Assembly: GCF_002982135.1 (NCBI RefSeq)
Contig: NZ_CP019981.1
Location: 1,302,001-1,366,000, forward strand
Length of the DNA: 64,000 bases
DNA from: Pediococcus inopinatus
GTDB lineage: Bacteria > Bacillota > Bacilli > Lactobacillales > Lactobacillaceae
Reading direction: 5' to 3'
Position numbers and translations under genes: made by a program. The notes beneath the pieces are model-generated. The model saw only the letters and a program-made list of their open reading frames with translations, had not been told where the DNA came from and made no database searches. Below, one piece after another: positions 9,499 through 17,059 of this stretch (position 1 is the stretch's first letter; each line of letters begins with the position of its first letter).

Positions 9499-9712
9499 TG
9501 TGGTCCCTCTTCCCTAAGTTATCCATATCACTAGTATAATTCAAACGTTCGTGTAAACCTAGAAACGTTTGGATTATTTTCTTCAGTAGCATATCAGCCT
9601 TAGATTAAGTCTACATAAAAGTTTTTGATAAGCAAGATAGTTAAAAAGTCTAATTGCACATGTTAAACTCTTTTTATAGTTGCTATCTAGGCATTTCGAA
9701 AGGAGAAATTTT

Positions 9713-9904
9713 ATGTTACTACGAGTTCAGACCACCGATGATGAGGTACTTTATGTAAACGAAAATCAGATCGCTTATGTCAAAAAAATTGATACCCGCT
9801 TGTTGGACGAGGAAAGTAATTGGCAAGTTTTCCTTATGGATGCTGCAGAAACTAGCTTTATTATCCCACATAGCGAGTTGAAACGGCAGGAACAAGTTGT
9901 ATAA
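9713..9904 (+). CDS. Small hypothetical protein, 63 residues
   Basis: ATG at 9713 is preceded by GAAAGGAG seven bases away, so the longer open frame from 9680 is not used. The product is acidic and compact with several beta-prone stretches (MLLRVQTTDDEVLYV, QVFLMDAAETSFIIP). The NUDIX gene starts 32 bases downstream, so the two are likely co-transcribed. No family recognised. Confidence 0.65.
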   Translation: MLLRVQTTDDEVLYVNENQIAYVKKIDTRLLDEESNWQVFLMDAAETSFIIPHSELKRQEQVV

Positions 9905-9936
9905 TATGGCTATAAGTCAAGCTAGGAAGTGATAGT

Positions 9937-10395
9937 TTGGAACGCGAATCCGACGACATTTGTTTCTCAGATAATAATCACGAATTTAATTTGCGAGCAG
10001 CCGGGATAATTGAAAGAAAAAATCAACTATTAGTCTGTGAAACTACCAGTCCTTCTGCCGATTTTGTTTTTATTGGCGGTCGGGTTAAGTTTGGTGAATC
10101 ATCTAAAGCAGCCATCCAACGGGAGTTCAGTGAAGAACTCCACGTTAATGTTCAAATCAAACGGTTACTATGGGTAATTGAACATCAGGTCCATTTAGAA
10201 ACAGAAAGTTTTCAACAAGTTATCTTGTTATACCTATTAGCTGCTGATGACTCGATTCCCGATCAGACAAATAAAGGGACTCTGACTGCTTGGAAATCTC
10301 TTTCTGAGCTCCAACAAACCAAGTTGCAACCACCTATTTTTAAATTTTTGAAGGAGCTTCCCAAAACTACGCAATATTGGCAAGATATTTCTTAA
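9937..10395 (+). CDS. NUDIX hydrolase
   Basis: 152 residues from a TTG start with AGGAAG upstream. The Nudix box is complete in its catalytic positions: GRVKFGE, seven residues, then REFSEEL. This is the loop-helix-loop that binds the metal and cleaves a nucleoside diphosphate linked to another group. The usual Gly near the end of the box is His here. The substrate cannot be read from the sequence; house-cleaning of oxidised or modified nucleotides is the general family role. Confidence 0.9.
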   Translation: MERESDDICFSDNNHEFNLRAAGIIERKNQLLVCETTSPSADFVFIGGRVKFGESSKAAIQREFSEELHVNVQIKRLLWVIEHQVHLETESFQQVILLYLLAADDSIPDQTNKGTLTAWKSLSELQQTKLQPPIFKFLKELPKTTQYWQDIS

Positions 10396-10410
10396 CAATC
10401 ATCCTTGTGT

Positions 10411-10614
10411 TTAATAACTTGGTTTCTCAAGTACTTTCCAATCTGAGAAGATTTGATCTGCTTTATCAAAAAATAAATCATGTTCCAGAAACGCTTTTGC
10501 CTTAAGTAATAAGGGAGAGGCGTTTTTTTCGTTTAATTCTGCTAATGGAAGGCTTAATGCGCCAAATGAATCTTGGCCACTAAAATGAACACCATTTTGC
10601 TCATTCCTCCACAT
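10411..10614 (-). CDS. Hypothetical protein or gene remnant, 67 residues
   Basis: The frame reads as coding for most of its length (SFGALSLPLAELNEKN...SPLLLKAKAFLEHDLFF) and ends WKVLEKPSY. However, the strong ribosome site GGAGG lies inside the first codons of the frame. The ATG it serves best (ten bases downstream) is in another frame that stops after a few codons. This may be a 5'-truncated or frameshifted gene. No family recognised. Confidence 0.4.
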   Translation of the reverse strand: MWRNEQNGVHFSGQDSFGALSLPLAELNEKNASPLLLKAKAFLEHDLFFDKADQIFSDWKVLEKPSY

Positions 10615-10814
10615 TTTTTTAGAATACTAATTTTAACAAACCAGTAATTTTATGTTTAAACCACCAAAACGTTACATCAAATTCGCAAAACTCGTTGTAG
10701 GTTTCCCTTATTTTCGGTTTTAGATTATCAAATAAGCACGAGAGTTGCGAGCGCTGTCAATCAACCTATATAGTAAAATAGTACCCAAAAAAACTAACTA
10801 AGGATGTGATTTAT

Positions 10815-11024
10815 ATGCATGATGATAAGATCAAAGACGTTTTTAAACAAGATGAAAATCGCCGCGGGGCCCCCGACAGTAATATGAGTTACGATGAGCA
10901 AAATGACAATCCAATGGAACCAGGTGAAAAATCTCCTAAAGAAACACCAGACACGATTCCAAACGAAAACAACGATCAAGAAGGAAAGTACTTGCTTCAT
11001 GATGAATCAAAAGATGAGGAGTAA
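10815..11024 (+). CDS. Small acidic hydrophilic protein, 69 residues
   Basis: ATG at 10815 follows AAGGA at about ten bases; the GTG three codons upstream is too close to it. The product is almost entirely Asp, Glu, Asn, Lys, Pro and Ser with no hydrophobic core (GEKSPKETPDTIPNEN), and so is probably intrinsically disordered. A promoter-like TATAGTAAAAT lies near 10770. No function can be assigned. Confidence 0.6.
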   Translation: MHDDKIKDVFKQDENRRGAPDSNMSYDEQNDNPMEPGEKSPKETPDTIPNENNDQEGKYLLHDESKDEE

Positions 11025-11112
11025 TTGAACTAAATTCGTACTTGTAATACACCAAATTTAAATCTTTAGAAATCTCATAATTTATATCTAAAAACATTTA
11101 AGGAGAACTAAC

Positions 11113-11364
11113 ATGAAAACAACAAAATTAGTGATTGGCATTCTTATGATCGTCTTAGCCGCATTTATTCTGTTCCAATCCATGTTTGCGGGAGTTGGTA
11201 ACGCCATAGAAGGTAATAATCATACATCTGGTACAAGTGGCGTTTTAGTCGCCCTCTTATACATCGTTATGGGCATCGTTTATCTTGCTACCCGAAAGGC
11301 TAGAAAACTGGCCGAAAAAACTCCGGTACAATACCGAAACCTATCCGACCAGTTGGTTGCTTAA
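11113..11364 (+). CDS. Small membrane protein with two transmembrane helices
   Basis: 83 residues behind AAGGAGAACTAAC. Two hydrophobic helices (about 6-27 and 45-60) are separated by a Gly/Asn/Thr-rich loop. They are followed by a basic tail (RKARKLAEKT) that would keep the C-terminus in the cytoplasm. It lies about 90 bases after the acidic 69-residue gene, and a perfect terminator follows, so the two may form a small unit. Function unknown. Confidence 0.7.
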   Translation: MKTTKLVIGILMIVLAAFILFQSMFAGVGNAIEGNNHTSGTSGVLVALLYIVMGIVYLATRKARKLAEKTPVQYRNLSDQLVA

Positions 11365-11430
11365 AATTCACTCCAAATTATGGGGTTCAGTTCAAATTGC
11401 TTTTTGTACGTCAATTTATTTAATTTCCAC

Positions 11431-11485
11431 AAAAAAATAGGTTTGAGATTTTCAGCAAAACGAAAATCTCAAACCTATTTTTTTT
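11431..11485. terminator. Strong bidirectional terminator
   Basis: AAAAAAATAGGTTTGAGATTTTC pairs perfectly with the complementary arm ending in a run of eight T. It closes the small-gene unit on the plus strand. Confidence 0.92.
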
Positions 11486-11668
11486 AAAGAATTAGTTTTT
11501 CTGGCCTACTATTTACACTTTCAACAATCCGATCAACAAATATCTGAATGTGAGAACTTCTTATTTAACTTTGGAGATCTAACCTTTGCTTTAATTCTTA
11601 AAATAGTACACTATTCATATTTACTACTAATCAAAAGCGCTTCCTACTATATAAAACATTCATCACAA

Positions 11669-11758
11669 TTATTTTTTTCGCTTACTAATATATATTGCTA
11701 TACATGCAACTATTATGATTACTAAAAATGTGGTTAATACATTCAGCACCCTTTTCAT
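11669..11758 (-). CDS. 29-residue single-helix membrane peptide
   Basis: A short open frame behind a near-perfect ribosome site (AAGGAGGG directly before the start region), ATG at 11758 and TAA at 11669. The peptide starts MKRVLN, has one unbroken hydrophobic helix of about 19 residues, and ends ISKRKK, i.e. positively charged at both ends. It begins 16 bases after the stop of the secreted protein gene at 11775-12530, so it is almost certainly in the same mRNA. Its size and shape recall small immunity or toxin-like peptides, but nothing proves a role. Confidence 0.6.
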   Translation of the reverse strand: MKRVLNVLTTFLVIIIVACIAIYISKRKK

Positions 11759-11774
11759 CCCTCCTTAATTTCTA

Positions 11775-12530
11775 TTATTTTTCCAAGTACCAACTTTCGT
11801 GCAATTTCATGTTTTTATTAGTTTTGCTCCAACTAGTTATTTTCACAGCACCATGTACATAATCTATTGCACCAGCTGGCGTTGATAGAATTCCGCTACA
11901 AGTAAACTTGGCATAAGCATTGACATTAGCTCCTACATGAGTTGCTGAAAAGTCTGTTGTTTTGCATGACGTAGATAATCCCGAAACATAACTATAAGAA
12001 CCGGCAGTGTTCGAATATCGCATTTTGATACCACTGTTACTTAAAGTATAGTGCATATTAAGTCGTTGAGAATAAAAACCAAGCCCTTTCCAATTAACTC
12101 CGGCAGTTATTATATATTCTCGGTTCCCATAAGCCTTCGTGATATCATAGTGTCCACTTGTGGAAGATCTAAGAAGCGGTTCATTGTTTCCTATTGCTTG
12201 GTTTTCAGAGACATCTTGAGACTGTACTTGAACAGTAAATCCATTTCCTAAATTTGCCTCTTCTAAAATATAACCAGTATCATTACCTTCTGTGGTTGCT
12301 TTTTTTATCACGGACTGTGTTTCATTTAATAAAACTTCTTTTTGCTGATCTGTTAATTCAGATACTGCCCTTTCAACAGTAGTCTGGCTATTATCGCCAG
12401 CAGTTTTCTTTACTAAACTGTCATTAATTGTAGATAAATCATTTTCGGTTGAACTATCCGCATGCACTTTCATGGAGTAACCAAATATCAAAACTAAAAC
12501 AGTTGACATCAATAACATTATTTTTTTCAT
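11775..12530 (-). CDS. Secreted protein of unknown function
   Basis: 251 residues from ATG 12530 (GGGGGAG eight bases upstream). A Sec signal peptide with a hydrophobic core ends at KVHA-DSS. The mature N-terminal half is acidic and looks like a propeptide or linker (NDLSTIND, VSELTDQQKEVLL). The C-terminal ~115 residues form a distinct aromatic, Ser/Thr-rich, probably beta-structured domain with two cysteines (STSCKTT and KFTCSG) that could form a disulfide. The layout of pre-, pro- and compact cysteine domain is compatible with an exported effector or antimicrobial protein, but I do not recognise the family. A near-consensus cre site at its promoter suggests catabolite control. Confidence 0.75.
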   Translation of the reverse strand: MKKIMLLMSTVLVLIFGYSMKVHADSSTENDLSTINDSLVKKTAGDNSQTTVERAVSELTDQQKEVLLNETQSVIKKATTEGNDTGYILEEANLGNGFTVQVQSQDVSENQAIGNNEPLLRSSTSGHYDITKAYGNREYIITAGVNWKGLGFYSQRLNMHYTLSNSGIKMRYSNTAGSYSYVSGLSTSCKTTDFSATHVGANVNAYAKFTCSGILSTPAGAIDYVHGAVKITSWSKTNKNMKLHESWYLEK

Positions 12531-12560
12531 GATATACACTCCCCCTACTGACCGGTTGTT

Positions 12561-12574
12561 TGAAAACGCTTTCT
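12561..12574. promoter_or_regulatory. cre-like CcpA site upstream of the secreted protein gene
   Basis: TGAAAACGCTTTCT matches the low-GC Gram-positive cre consensus except at the last base. It lies just downstream of a TATAAT (minus strand, 12582-12587), the position expected for repression when preferred sugars are present. Confidence 0.6.
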
Positions 12575-12891
12575 ACAATTTATTATACACCTTAAATCAT
12601 GCAATCAACCACCTTTTTTTAATGATTAATTACACATTTTATTAAAAAATCTATTTTGCGAATTTTGAGTGTTTGAATAATTATGTGTAAATGATTCATT
12701 GGGAATTAAAAAATATGTACATCAAACCGAAAACGGACACATTAGAACCGAATAAGTTTGGAATAATAAAATAAAGTTCTAAAACAGCCAAATACAAAAG
12801 GTACTTTGAATTGGTATACCTTCTCAGCCCATGAACCCGTTCACTTTAACCATCTTTTGTGCAAAAGGTTTGGATGCAAAACAGTGCATAA
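12575..12891. other. Gene-free AT-rich stretch between the secreted protein gene and tmRNA
   Basis: About 300 bases with no open frame that has a ribosome site on either strand. It holds the promoter of the secreted protein gene at its left edge. I see no repeat or conserved RNA motif in the rest. Confidence 0.5.
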
Positions 12892-12946
12892 TATTGAAAA
12901 TAGCCTTCAAGATAAACCGCATAAAACCGGCATTCTGAAGGCTATT
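12892..12946 (-). terminator. tmRNA terminator
   Basis: On the minus strand AATAGCCTTCA and TGAAGGCTATT arms are followed by TTTTC, about 20 bases after the tmRNA 3' end. Confidence 0.75.
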
Positions 12947-12968
12947 GACAGGTATTAAATTGATAAAA

Positions 12969-13335
12969 TGGAGTCGGCGGGGATCGAACCCGCGTCCAAG
13001 CATATTGCCACCTAGATATCTACGCTCATAGTCATACTATTTAAGTTTCACTAGCCAAAACACCGTATGGCATGGTTCTCTTGACTAGCTAATCTGATTA
13101 GTCTCTTCAACTCACTTCAGATGGGAGTGCGTTGCGTAAGTCCACTTAATTTAAGACCTGTATCTAACACATGGACGATGCCAGGCAGATCTACACTAAG
13201 CTGTAATTAAGCAGCTAAAGCGTAAGAATTGTTATTATTTTTTGCAGTTATAATAAACTGAGCGTTTTAACGTAGACGCAACCTACGAAGCGCAATCCAG
13301 ACTCAACCTATACCTGTCGAATCCATAACGACCCC
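12969..13335 (-). ncRNA. ssrA: Transfer-messenger RNA (tmRNA)
   Basis: Rescues stalled ribosomes together with SmpB (encoded far away at 44.7 kb). The 5' end reads GGGGTCGTTATGGATTCGAC and the 3' end CGGGTTCGATCCCCGCCGACTCCA-type sequence with encoded CCA, the canonical tRNA-like halves. The tag reading frame lies at 13245 down to 13207 and encodes (A)KNNNNSYALAA and stop, the tag form usual in lactobacilli. The length of 367 bases is normal. Confidence 0.97.
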
Positions 13336-13373
13336 ATAACACTATTCACTATAACACAAGCATAAAAAAATCC

Positions 13374-13523
13374 CTACTTGCGTGGTTGTGAAGCTGAATT
13401 AGTTGCTGGAACCAGGGCAATTTGACCACGAGAAACCATTGTGACCAATAACTTATTAACAAGATCAGCATTCTGGACATTCTTAAGCAAATATTCTAAC
13501 AACGCATTTTTGGTTTTTCTCAT
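13374..13523 (-). CDS. 49-residue hypothetical protein upstream of tmRNA
   Basis: ATG at 13523 follows GGAGG at eight bases (GCGGAGGAATTTACA). The frame stays open to TAG at 13374. The product begins MRKTKNALLEYLLKN, continues with an amphipathic helix (ADLVNKLLVTMVSRGQI) and ends SASQPRK. It is basic and soluble. The stop lies only 38 bases before the mature 5' end of tmRNA on the same strand, so both could come from one precursor transcript. No family recognised. Confidence 0.6.
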   Translation of the reverse strand: MRKTKNALLEYLLKNVQNADLVNKLLVTMVSRGQIALVPATNSASQPRK

Positions 13524-13734
13524 TGTAAATTCCTCCGCGATTCTTCGCATTTAATATCTAATCTAGGTACCAATGATAAGGGTTCGCTCCATAATTGTCA
13601 ACCAAAAAACATCTATTTAAACCCACAATTTTACGAAAAATTAAAAATTAATGGGATCGTTTTCAATTTATTGTGGAAATTAGAATCATTTTAAATTAGA
13701 ATAGAAGTATCAACAATAATATGGAGGTTCAACT

Positions 13735-13899
13735 ATGACTGGCAATTCAAAACTAACCGCAATTCTATTCTTTATTTTCTATTTAGTTCTAACCTACTTC
13801 GTTTTTGTCCACCAAAACATGATCGCAATGTACATGATGGCCATTGGCATGTTGCTAGAGGCAACAATCAATTTATGGCACATGCTCACTCATAAATAA
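13735..13899 (+). CDS. 54-residue membrane protein with two helices
   Basis: ATG at 13735 has GGAGG seven bases upstream. Two hydrophobic stretches (about 9-26 and 30-46) are joined by a short VHQN turn. Methionine is abundant in the second (MYMMAIGML), and the tail is LWHMLTHK. An extended TAAATT/TAGAAT-rich promoter region precedes it. It sits 66 bases upstream of licD on the same strand. Function unknown, but the ribosome site and the hydrophobic pattern support a real gene. Confidence 0.65.
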   Translation: MTGNSKLTAILFFIFYLVLTYFVFVHQNMIAMYMMAIGMLLEATINLWHMLTHK

Positions 13900-13965
13900 G
13901 TCAGGTTGGCATAGATCGCTCCGACAGTGTAAACTTAAGGTATTAGAAAACGTGGGGGTAACGGC

Positions 13966-14778
13966 ATGTCACAAATCAGCGAATTACATCGTATCGAACT
14001 AAACACATTGAAAAAAGTGGCCGAAATTTGTGATACAAACCACATCAAATACTTTTTAATTGGTGGCTCTCTTTTGGGTGCCATCCGGCATGATGGCTTT
14101 ATTCCTTGGGATGACGATGTAGATATTGGTATGCGCCGCGACGATTACGATCGGTTTGCCTCGCTAACACCTGCCCTTCTCCAAAATACGCATTACTTCA
14201 TGCAGACCGCCGATACAGATCCTAATTTTGCGTTTAGCTATATGAAAATTCTTGACACTGATACCTATATCAAAGAACGAAACAACGTTAACGACGCCCG
14301 AAAAGGTGTGTTTGTAGATATCTTTCCTTTTGATAAAGTGCCCCGTCAGCCAGAAATTCGGCGGGCTGTGTATAGTCGTTTTCGCTATTTTGATGCGCGA
14401 ATTTTAATCCGACTTGGCTACAACATTATCAAAACGCCCTTCCGAAAAGATCCAGAAACAAATGACCTTGATCATTATATGTCAGTTGCTAAGCTCAAAG
14501 AAAAACGCGAAAACATCATGCGTTTGTATAATAAGGAGCCTTTCCATCATTACAAAAATTATGCCTCCCAATATGCCTATGATAAGGAAGTTTTGAATCA
14601 GGCCGAAATTTCAGAACTAGTAACTCACCAATTTGAAAATATTCAGGTCAAGATTCCCGAGGCTTATGATCGCATTTTAAAACGCATGTATGATGACTAC
14701 ATGACATTGCCACCAGACCGTGATCAAAAAGAAAAACATGTGGATACTTTAATCGTAAACGGAAAAAACATCGAATAA
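13966..14778 (+). CDS. licD: LicD-family phosphotransferase
   Basis: 270 residues. The N-terminal nucleotidyltransferase-like core carries the LicD signature: FLIGGSLLGAIRHDGFIPWD followed by the acidic DDVDIGMRRDDYDRF that binds the metal. LicD proteins transfer phosphocholine or similar phospho-groups onto cell-surface polysaccharides or teichoic acids. It is a single gene here, not inside a capsule or teichoic-acid cluster, so the acceptor is unknown. GTGGGGG precedes the start, and a terminator follows. Confidence 0.92.
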   Translation: MSQISELHRIELNTLKKVAEICDTNHIKYFLIGGSLLGAIRHDGFIPWDDDVDIGMRRDDYDRFASLTPALLQNTHYFMQTADTDPNFAFSYMKILDTDTYIKERNNVNDARKGVFVDIFPFDKVPRQPEIRRAVYSRFRYFDARILIRLGYNIIKTPFRKDPETNDLDHYMSVAKLKEKRENIMRLYNKEPFHHYKNYASQYAYDKEVLNQAEISELVTHQFENIQVKIPEAYDRILKRMYDDYMTLPPDRDQKEKHVDTLIVNGKNIE

Positions 14779-14814
14779 AAAGAGTTATGACCTTCACAGA
14801 TCATAACTCTTTTA
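14777..14814 (+). terminator. licD terminator
   Basis: AAAAGAGTTATGA pairs with TCATAACTCTTTT around a short loop. The A-run on the left could also serve the convergent oleate hydratase gene. Confidence 0.85.
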
Positions 14815-14826
14815 GTTTGCAAGAAT

Positions 14827-16503
14827 TTATCTAAACATCGTCTTAGTTGCTTTTGCCAACACTTTTGGCTGCTTTTCATAATGATGTAATGGGGTTAATT
14901 CACTGTCTGGAAGTCCCATAAAGTGGTAGACGGCCACTTGTGCACATCTGAATGAGTACTGTTCCGTAAATACCATATCAAAAGGCATTTCTGCAAATTG
15001 ACTGATAAACGCTAAGTTCTTTGAGTTCTTTGGCACAACGGCTGGTCGATCTCCAACTGCTCGTCGATTGAACAACGCGCTTGCATAAGGCATGTACGCT
15101 GGAATAACATTCACAACACTAGCCATGATTTCTTCAGTATGATCGGCAATGTTGTCTCGGGCAGGATCAACCGCTGCTAAGTGGCCTAATAGCTCTTCTA
15201 GCATCTCTTTACCTGTCATCTCGATAAACGGCTTATCTACATAGTCACCGTTACGTCGTGGATACATAACGTATCCCCAGAAAACAGTTTCATTTTCTTT
15301 TTGTGCATGGAAATGGGGCTGATGATGGGCAACAATTGATAACAAATTACTGCTGTCAATCCAGGTGTTCAATGCATTCCCGGGTTCTTGTTGAGTAATT
15401 CGAGAAATTTCATTTAATAAGAAATGATTATCGGTTGTAACTGTAAAACTTAACCATTCACTCTGTTTACGATCCGCAAAGAATTTATCTGGATTTCCTA
15501 AATTATAGAAGTGCTCTGTAGCTTGCTTCCAAAGAGCAGCGCTAGGGGCGTATTCCATATTTTCTTTGATTGGGGTATCAAGATCTCCAATTGATGAACT
15601 ATCCGTAATTGATCCATTGGTATCAAAAACAAAGTCGTTTTCACCGATTTCAATTTCACCGGCCTTATTATCATTATCCACTTCTTCGTACTTCAAGCCG
15701 GTCACTACAATGTCATCACGCAACGGCGTATCTTTAAAAATAAATTCCGTAATTTTACGATTATCTACAAAGTTAACCCCGTGGTCTTCCAGGTATTTAC
15801 GCATTGGGAGAATAATGCTTTCATACTGGTTATAAGGTGTTCGCGTCACACCCTCTAATGTATTGATCCGACTAAACTCTAAGATCATTCGGTTCATATA
15901 GCGTCGTAACTCCATAGCAGAGCTTTCCTTCTTAAAAGCAAAAGTGGTTTGCCACATGTACCAGAAGTTAGTTGTGAAAATGTGAGGGCTCTTCGCAAAC
16001 CACTGTTCGATACTAATGTCATTCAGCTGTGGTTCCTTTGATTCTGGCATCATCATGAGTTTGGTTAACAACATGCGATCCTGGTTATTAAACTGCATAT
16101 GATTGTAGTCTTTTTGATCGCCCTTATTGCGAATTCCGTCAACTCGGTCCATCAAACGGGCCACATCATGAGTTGGATGTGCATGGTCAAAATTTAAAAT
16201 ATCATCTGTAACTGACTGCCCTGGGTTATCCAGAGAAGGAACTGTCCTTAAAACATCCCACAGATTTTCATAAGTTTCCTCGTTGAGCATCCGGCCGCCC
16301 TTAGCAAGAAAACCTTTATTATTTTTTAACGCCGGATTACCATACTCACTTTCATAATCTGCAACCTTTGCGCCATCATTTGCTCCGTGTTTTTCAAGCC
16401 CAAACATCGTAATTTGGTCGCCACTCCAGCCACCATCACGAATTAAATAAATACCAGCTGCTAAATTACCAATTCCGGTTCCGATCATATATGCTTTTGC
16501 CAT
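14827..16503 (-). CDS. ohyA: Oleate hydratase
   Basis: FAD enzyme that adds water to the cis-9 double bond of oleate or linoleate to give 10-hydroxy fatty acids, a common lactobacillus detoxification reaction. 558 residues, the usual length. The FAD-binding motif GTGIGNLAAG is at the N-terminus. The conserved GLEKHGANDGAK, KGGRMLNEETYENLWDVL and the C-terminal RRAVGDRPAVVP blocks are those of the myosin-cross-reactive-antigen family. AGGAGATGATATA precedes ATG 16503. The ArsR-type regulator lies 87 bases upstream on the same strand and is a good candidate to control it. An inverted repeat (AAACACT...AGTGTTT) lies in the gap at about 16543-16580. Confidence 0.96.
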   Translation of the reverse strand: MAKAYMIGTGIGNLAAGIYLIRDGGWSGDQITMFGLEKHGANDGAKVADYESEYGNPALKNNKGFLAKGGRMLNEETYENLWDVLRTVPSLDNPGQSVTDDILNFDHAHPTHDVARLMDRVDGIRNKGDQKDYNHMQFNNQDRMLLTKLMMMPESKEPQLNDISIEQWFAKSPHIFTTNFWYMWQTTFAFKKESSAMELRRYMNRMILEFSRINTLEGVTRTPYNQYESIILPMRKYLEDHGVNFVDNRKITEFIFKDTPLRDDIVVTGLKYEEVDNDNKAGEIEIGENDFVFDTNGSITDSSSIGDLDTPIKENMEYAPSAALWKQATEHFYNLGNPDKFFADRKQSEWLSFTVTTDNHFLLNEISRITQQEPGNALNTWIDSSNLLSIVAHHQPHFHAQKENETVFWGYVMYPRRNGDYVDKPFIEMTGKEMLEELLGHLAAVDPARDNIADHTEEIMASVVNVIPAYMPYASALFNRRAVGDRPAVVPKNSKNLAFISQFAEMPFDMVFTEQYSFRCAQVAVYHFMGLPDSELTPLHHYEKQPKVLAKATKTMFR

Positions 16504-16590
16504 TATATCATCTCCTATTCGTTGTTAATATTTAAGTTTCTAAACACTTGAACACCTAACCCGGTTGGCCCGAGTGTTTATACCTCTAAG

Positions 16591-16923
16591 TTACGCATTT
16601 GATTCTCTAATTAATTTTACAATTCTTTCCAAACGGTCTAACGTATCATCCAAAGTTAAAAAATAATTGTTTTCCAGGCCATTTCGCATTGAGTCCACGA
16701 TATGAACTGCCCACAAAATTTTTAAATGGTGGGAAACTGCCGGTTGTGAGATGTCCAACTGAGATGTTAACTCACTAACCGTCATTCCCTGTTTCAAACG
16801 AGATCCCAATAAAATAATGATTCGTTGCCGATGTTTGTCAGCCAACGCATTTAAAATATCCAGATCATTAATAAATTCATCCAAAGCCGCCTTTTGTTTT
16901 GGTTCCATTAGTACCTCTTCCAT
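16591..16923 (-). CDS. ArsR-family transcriptional regulator
   Basis: 110 residues with a winged helix-turn-helix (ALADKHRQRIIILLG, MTVSELTSQLDISQPAVSHHLKIL). The C-terminal dimerisation helix is LDRLERIVKLIRES. It has no cysteine cluster in the recognition helix, so classical arsenic or cadmium sensing is unlikely. Two ATG codons five residues apart both have ribosome-site-like sequence; the first (16923) is used here. Its place directly upstream of oleate hydratase suggests a sensor of fatty acid or membrane stress, which is inference from position only. Confidence 0.9.
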   Translation of the reverse strand: MEEVLMEPKQKAALDEFINDLDILNALADKHRQRIIILLGSRLKQGMTVSELTSQLDISQPAVSHHLKILWAVHIVDSMRNGLENNYFLTLDDTLDRLERIVKLIRESNA

Positions 16924-16942
16924 AGGCTCACCTCTATCTATA

Positions 16943-16970
16943 TATTCAAATATTTAAATTCATGAATATA
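16943..16970. promoter_or_regulatory. Possible operator of the ArsR-type regulator
   Basis: An imperfect AT-rich dyad (TATTCA...TGAATA with an inner ATTCATGAAT palindrome) lies just upstream of the regulator's start, where an autoregulatory site is expected. AT-rich sequence makes chance dyads common. Confidence 0.35.
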
Positions 16971-17018
16971 GTAACATGTATTCAAATCTTTAGCAACCGC
17001 TTACAACCAATTAAAAAA

Positions 17019-17053
17019 TAAAAACCGCTAGCCGCTCGACTAACAGTTTCAAC
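17019..17053 (-). terminator. Terminator after the DUF368 gene
   Basis: On the minus strand AACTGTTAG pairs with CTAGCGGTT (two G-U pairs) and is followed by TTTTTA. Confidence 0.65.
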
Positions 17054-17059
17054 TCAAAA

